A stretch of 8,420 bases of DNA, taken from contig JAKEGN010000048.1 of the NCBI GenBank assembly GCA_022615525.1, forward strand, positions 1 through 8,420. Direction: 5' to 3'. Shown here one piece after another: positions 6,426-8,420 of this stretch. A model generated the notes under the pieces. It saw only the letters and a list, made by a program, of their open reading frames with translations. It did not search any database and was not told the DNA's origin. The first letter of the stretch is position 1. The number at the start of each line of letters is the position of its first letter. The position numbers and the translations under genes are program-made. The stretch comes from Woeseiaceae bacterium. GTDB lineage: Bacteria; Pseudomonadota; Gammaproteobacteria; Steroidobacterales; Woeseiaceae.

Positions 6426-7760
6426 ATGCGATCCCTTGCGAAGTCCAACCAGCAATTCCGGAAAGCGATTACGAAATTGCCGCTCGGCGTTTCGTCGAAC
6501 TTCCGTTACTGGGGCGACGAGAAGACCATCTATGCCAAGCGCGGAAAGGGAGCGCGCCTTTGGGATATAGATGACAACGAATACATCGACTACAGGCTGG
6601 CTTACGGTCCTGCGATTCTCGGCTACGCGGATCCGCGCGTCGACGAGGCCGCGCGTGCCGGTATGGAGATCGGCGGAGTTTTTGCTCTCGCCACCGAACT
6701 CGAATACGAAGTCGCGAACCGCATCAGCAAGATGGTGCCCGCAGCCGAGCTCGTACGATTCTCGAATTCAGGGACAGAAGCTGTCATGGCGGCGCTGCGC
6801 GTTGCCCGTGCCTATACAGGAAAGGACGGGCACATCGTCCTGGAGGGCGGTTATCACGGGGTATTCAATGAAGTGCTTTGGTATGCGGACGTTGAGGAGT
6901 GGGAGCCGGCGGACGGAGAGCCGGAGGTGCTCGCGTACAGCGAAGGTGTTCCGGCGATTACCCGGCGCCTGTTTCATTCGGCGCCGCTCAACGACGCGAA
7001 TGCCATAGAAGACGTATTCAAAAAGCACGGCAACCGTATCGGTGCATTCCTCATCGAACCGATCATGGGCAATTGTTGCGGTATTGCAGCGACACAGCAA
7101 TACATGAAGGACGTTCGCGCGCTGTGCGACAAGCACGATGTCCTGATGATCATCGACGAAGTCAAAACCGGTTTTCGCGTCGCCAAGGGAGGCGCGCAGC
7201 AGTTGTACGGCGTCAAGGCCGACCTATGCACTTATGCCAAGGCGATGGCCAACGGCTACCCGATCTCGGTACTTGCGGGGCGGGAGGACGCGATGCGTTG
7301 CATCGGCGACGGGGTGGTGCACGGCGGCACGTTCACCGGGCATTCGGTCTCTCTCGCGGCGGCCAACAAGACCCTGGAAATTCTCGACGAGACCGATGCG
7401 CTGGAGAAGATCGAACGCTATGGAAAATCACTGCAGCAGGGACTGAGCAAGATTCTTGCTGCACGGGGCATTCGGCACAGTTTCGCCGGCCACCCTTCAA
7501 TGTCCGGGCTGTTCTTCAATGAAACGGCGCCAAGCAACTACAGGGCGTGGCTGGACTCGGACTACGAGTTCTACGACAACCTCGCGCAGGAGCTGCATGA
7601 GCTGGGCATCCTGGTCGAGCCGGACTCGCGCGAACCGTGGTTCATGTGCGAGGCTCATGATGTGAAATGTCTTGCCGAAACTCTGGACAAATTCGAGCGT
7701 GCGGTAGACATTACATTGAAAAAACTGCCGCCGGTCAGCAAGCAAACCAACACCGGGTAA
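6426..7760 (+). CDS. Class III PLP-dependent aminotransferase, glutamate-1-semialdehyde aminomutase-like
   Basis: This is a 444-residue fold-type I PLP enzyme of the class III (omega) aminotransferase family. Landmarks in this numbering are GPAILGYADPRV (61-72), NSGTEAVMAALRVAR (114-128), the cofactor-stacking YHG (143-145), IIDEVKTGFR (242-251) with the pyridine-binding Asp244, and the Schiff-base lysine Lys272 in YAKAMANGYP. HGGTFTGH (299-306) is the phosphate-binding segment from the neighbouring subunit. The pattern is closest to the GSA aminomutase (HemL) branch, but the tetrapyrrole gene is unlikely: the usual SFGAPTE gating region reads VFALATE (86-92), and the gene sits beside an amine importer, not tetrapyrrole genes. 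A transaminase acting on an omega-amino or beta-amino compound is a reasonable inference, substrate unknown. It is divergent from the regulator operon and shares the upstream palindrome. A hairpin follows its stop. Confidence 0.9.
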   Translation: MRSLAKSNQQFRKAITKLPLGVSSNFRYWGDEKTIYAKRGKGARLWDIDDNEYIDYRLAYGPAILGYADPRVDEAARAGMEIGGVFALATELEYEVANRISKMVPAAELVRFSNSGTEAVMAALRVARAYTGKDGHIVLEGGYHGVFNEVLWYADVEEWEPADGEPEVLAYSEGVPAITRRLFHSAPLNDANAIEDVFKKHGNRIGAFLIEPIMGNCCGIAATQQYMKDVRALCDKHDVLMIIDEVKTGFRVAKGGAQQLYGVKADLCTYAKAMANGYPISVLAGREDAMRCIGDGVVHGGTFTGHSVSLAAANKTLEILDETDALEKIERYGKSLQQGLSKILAARGIRHSFAGHPSMSGLFFNETAPSNYRAWLDSDYEFYDNLAQELHELGILVEPDSREPWFMCEAHDVKCLAETLDKFERAVDITLKKLPPVSKQTNTG

Positions 7761-7776
7761 AGTCAATCGGACTGAC

Positions 7777-7809
7777 GACTGCGGCGGCCGGAAACGACCG
7801 CCGGCAGTC
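7777..7809 (+). terminator. Bulged GC-rich hairpin between the aminotransferase and the FAD oxidoreductase
   Basis: GACTG (7777-7781) pairs with CAGTC (7805-7809), and CGGCGG (7782-7787) pairs with CCGCCG (7798-7803). This leaves a single bulged G (7804) and a ten-base loop with GAAA in it: eleven base pairs in all. The following bases, TCTATTTATGT (7810-7820), are T-rich but interrupted, so this may be a leaky intrinsic terminator or an attenuator rather than a full stop. It begins 17 bp after the aminotransferase stop and lies 35 bp before the next start. Confidence 0.55.
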
Positions 7810-7844
7810 TCTATTTATGTATTTCAGCGGGACGCCCTCGATTC

Positions 7845-8420
7845 ATGAAAACTTATGATGCAATTGTCGTCGGTGCGGGTCATAACGGGCTGACCAATGC
7901 CGCGTTCCTGGCGAAGGCCGGACTCAATGTACTGTGCGTCGAGAAGAACGATTACATCGGCGGCGCGGCGGTCAGCCGCAACCTCCACAAGGACTGGATA
8001 TATTCGAACTGTTCCTACGTCTGCAGCCTGTTGCGGCCGGAGATCTTCAGGGCACTCGAGCTGCACAGGCACGGCCTGCAGGTGACGCCTTACGGCGGTT
8101 CGGTGACTTTCCTGCAGAACGGCGACTACTTCGGATCCTACTGGGACAGCGAAGTCTCCTACCGTGAAAAAGCGCGCTTCTCCAAGCGCGATGCCGACGC
8201 CTACATACGCTATTCCACGGATACCATGCGCCAGTGCCGGTTCATCCGCGATTTCCTGTTGCGCACGCCGCCGGACCCGACTTCGTTCAAACCCAAGGAT
8301 ATTCGTGAACTGCTGCTGCTCGGCCGCAAGTTCATGGAAATGGGCGAGGACCGGATGTACGAAACGATCCGTTTCTGGACCATGAGCGTTGCCGAGTATC
8401 TCGGTGAGTACTTCGAGACC
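7845..8420 (+). CDS. FAD-dependent oxidoreductase, phytoene desaturase/PYROXD2-like (partial, N-terminal 192 residues)
   Basis: The frame is open from ATG at 7845 to the right edge without a stop. The N-terminus is a Rossmann FAD-binding motif, YDAIVVGAGHNGLTNAAFLAKAG in meaning but best described by its key residues: Gly10, Gly12 and Gly15 of the GxGxxG turn, and acidic Glu33 in VLCVEKNDYIGGAAV, which contacts the ribose. The YIGGAAVS segment (37-44), and the SYVCSLLRPEIFRALELHRHGL stretch around residues 57-78, resemble the phytoene-desaturase-like COG1233 group and human PYROXD2 from memory. Bacterial members oxidise varied substrates and this one's is unknown. The ribosome binding site is weak (GCGGGA, 12 bases upstream). 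It may be co-transcribed with the aminotransferase through the hairpin at 7777-7809. Confidence 0.88.
   Translation, partial: MKTYDAIVVGAGHNGLTNAAFLAKAGLNVLCVEKNDYIGGAAVSRNLHKDWIYSNCSYVCSLLRPEIFRALELHRHGLQVTPYGGSVTFLQNGDYFGSYWDSEVSYREKARFSKRDADAYIRYSTDTMRQCRFIRDFLLRTPPDPTSFKPKDIRELLLLGRKFMEMGEDRMYETIRFWTMSVAEYLGEYFET

Noticed and set aside
6899..7522. Plus-strand 207-codon frame inside the aminotransferase gene
   Set aside because: It is an out-of-frame shadow rich in Arg and Gly with no recognisable domain. The overlapping frame encodes a complete PLP enzyme.
6426..7760. Naming the aminotransferase hemL or spuC
   Set aside because: The gating and phosphate-loop motifs differ from the HemL pattern, and the sequence lies nearer the aminomutase branch than the SpuC putrescine transaminase branch. 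Neither name is supported.
7817..7858. Possible 13-codon leader peptide starting at ATG 7817 and overlapping the FAD oxidoreductase start
   Set aside because: It has no ribosome binding site, since the hairpin lies directly upstream, and no regulatory codon run. It is probably chance.

Overview
The window looks like chromosomal DNA of a moderately GC-rich gammaproteobacterium. The evidence is close resemblance of the transport genes to the Escherichia coli PotFGHI proteins (compared from memory) and REP-type palindromes of the GTAG-plus-hairpin kind common in Pseudomonas, Xanthomonadaceae and relatives. The species cannot be named from this sequence. No phage, integrase, transposase, tRNA, rRNA or CRISPR array is visible.

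Layout. Positions 1-72 are the last codons of an unidentified plus-strand gene. Positions 73-373 form a convergent intergenic region with three identical 25-bp REP-like elements, two of them an inverted pair. From 6211 down to 374, six genes run head to tail on the minus strand with very short gaps or overlaps: a BetI-like TetR regulator, an acyl-CoA dehydrogenase, then potF, potG, potH and potI, a complete polyamine-type ABC importer. The divergent region around 6212-6425 carries a strong TetR-type palindrome at 6319-6338. On the plus strand follow a class III (glutamate-1-semialdehyde aminomutase-like) PLP aminotransferase, a bulged GC-rich hairpin that may be a terminator or attenuator, and the first 192 codons of a PYROXD2/phytoene-desaturase-like FAD oxidoreductase that runs off the right edge.

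How the genes may work together (inference). The regulator probably controls its own operon and perhaps the divergent aminotransferase through the shared palindrome. The Pot system would import a cationic amine. The aminotransferase, FAD oxidoreductase and acyl-CoA dehydrogenase would oxidise it or a derived carbon skeleton. The combination of a complete pot importer with a BetI-type regulator and an acyl-CoA dehydrogenase in one apparent operon is the most interesting point here. It suggests a dedicated amine uptake and catabolism locus whose substrate may not be plain putrescine. No CoA ligase or CoA transferase is visible in the window, so the pathway cannot be closed from this sequence.
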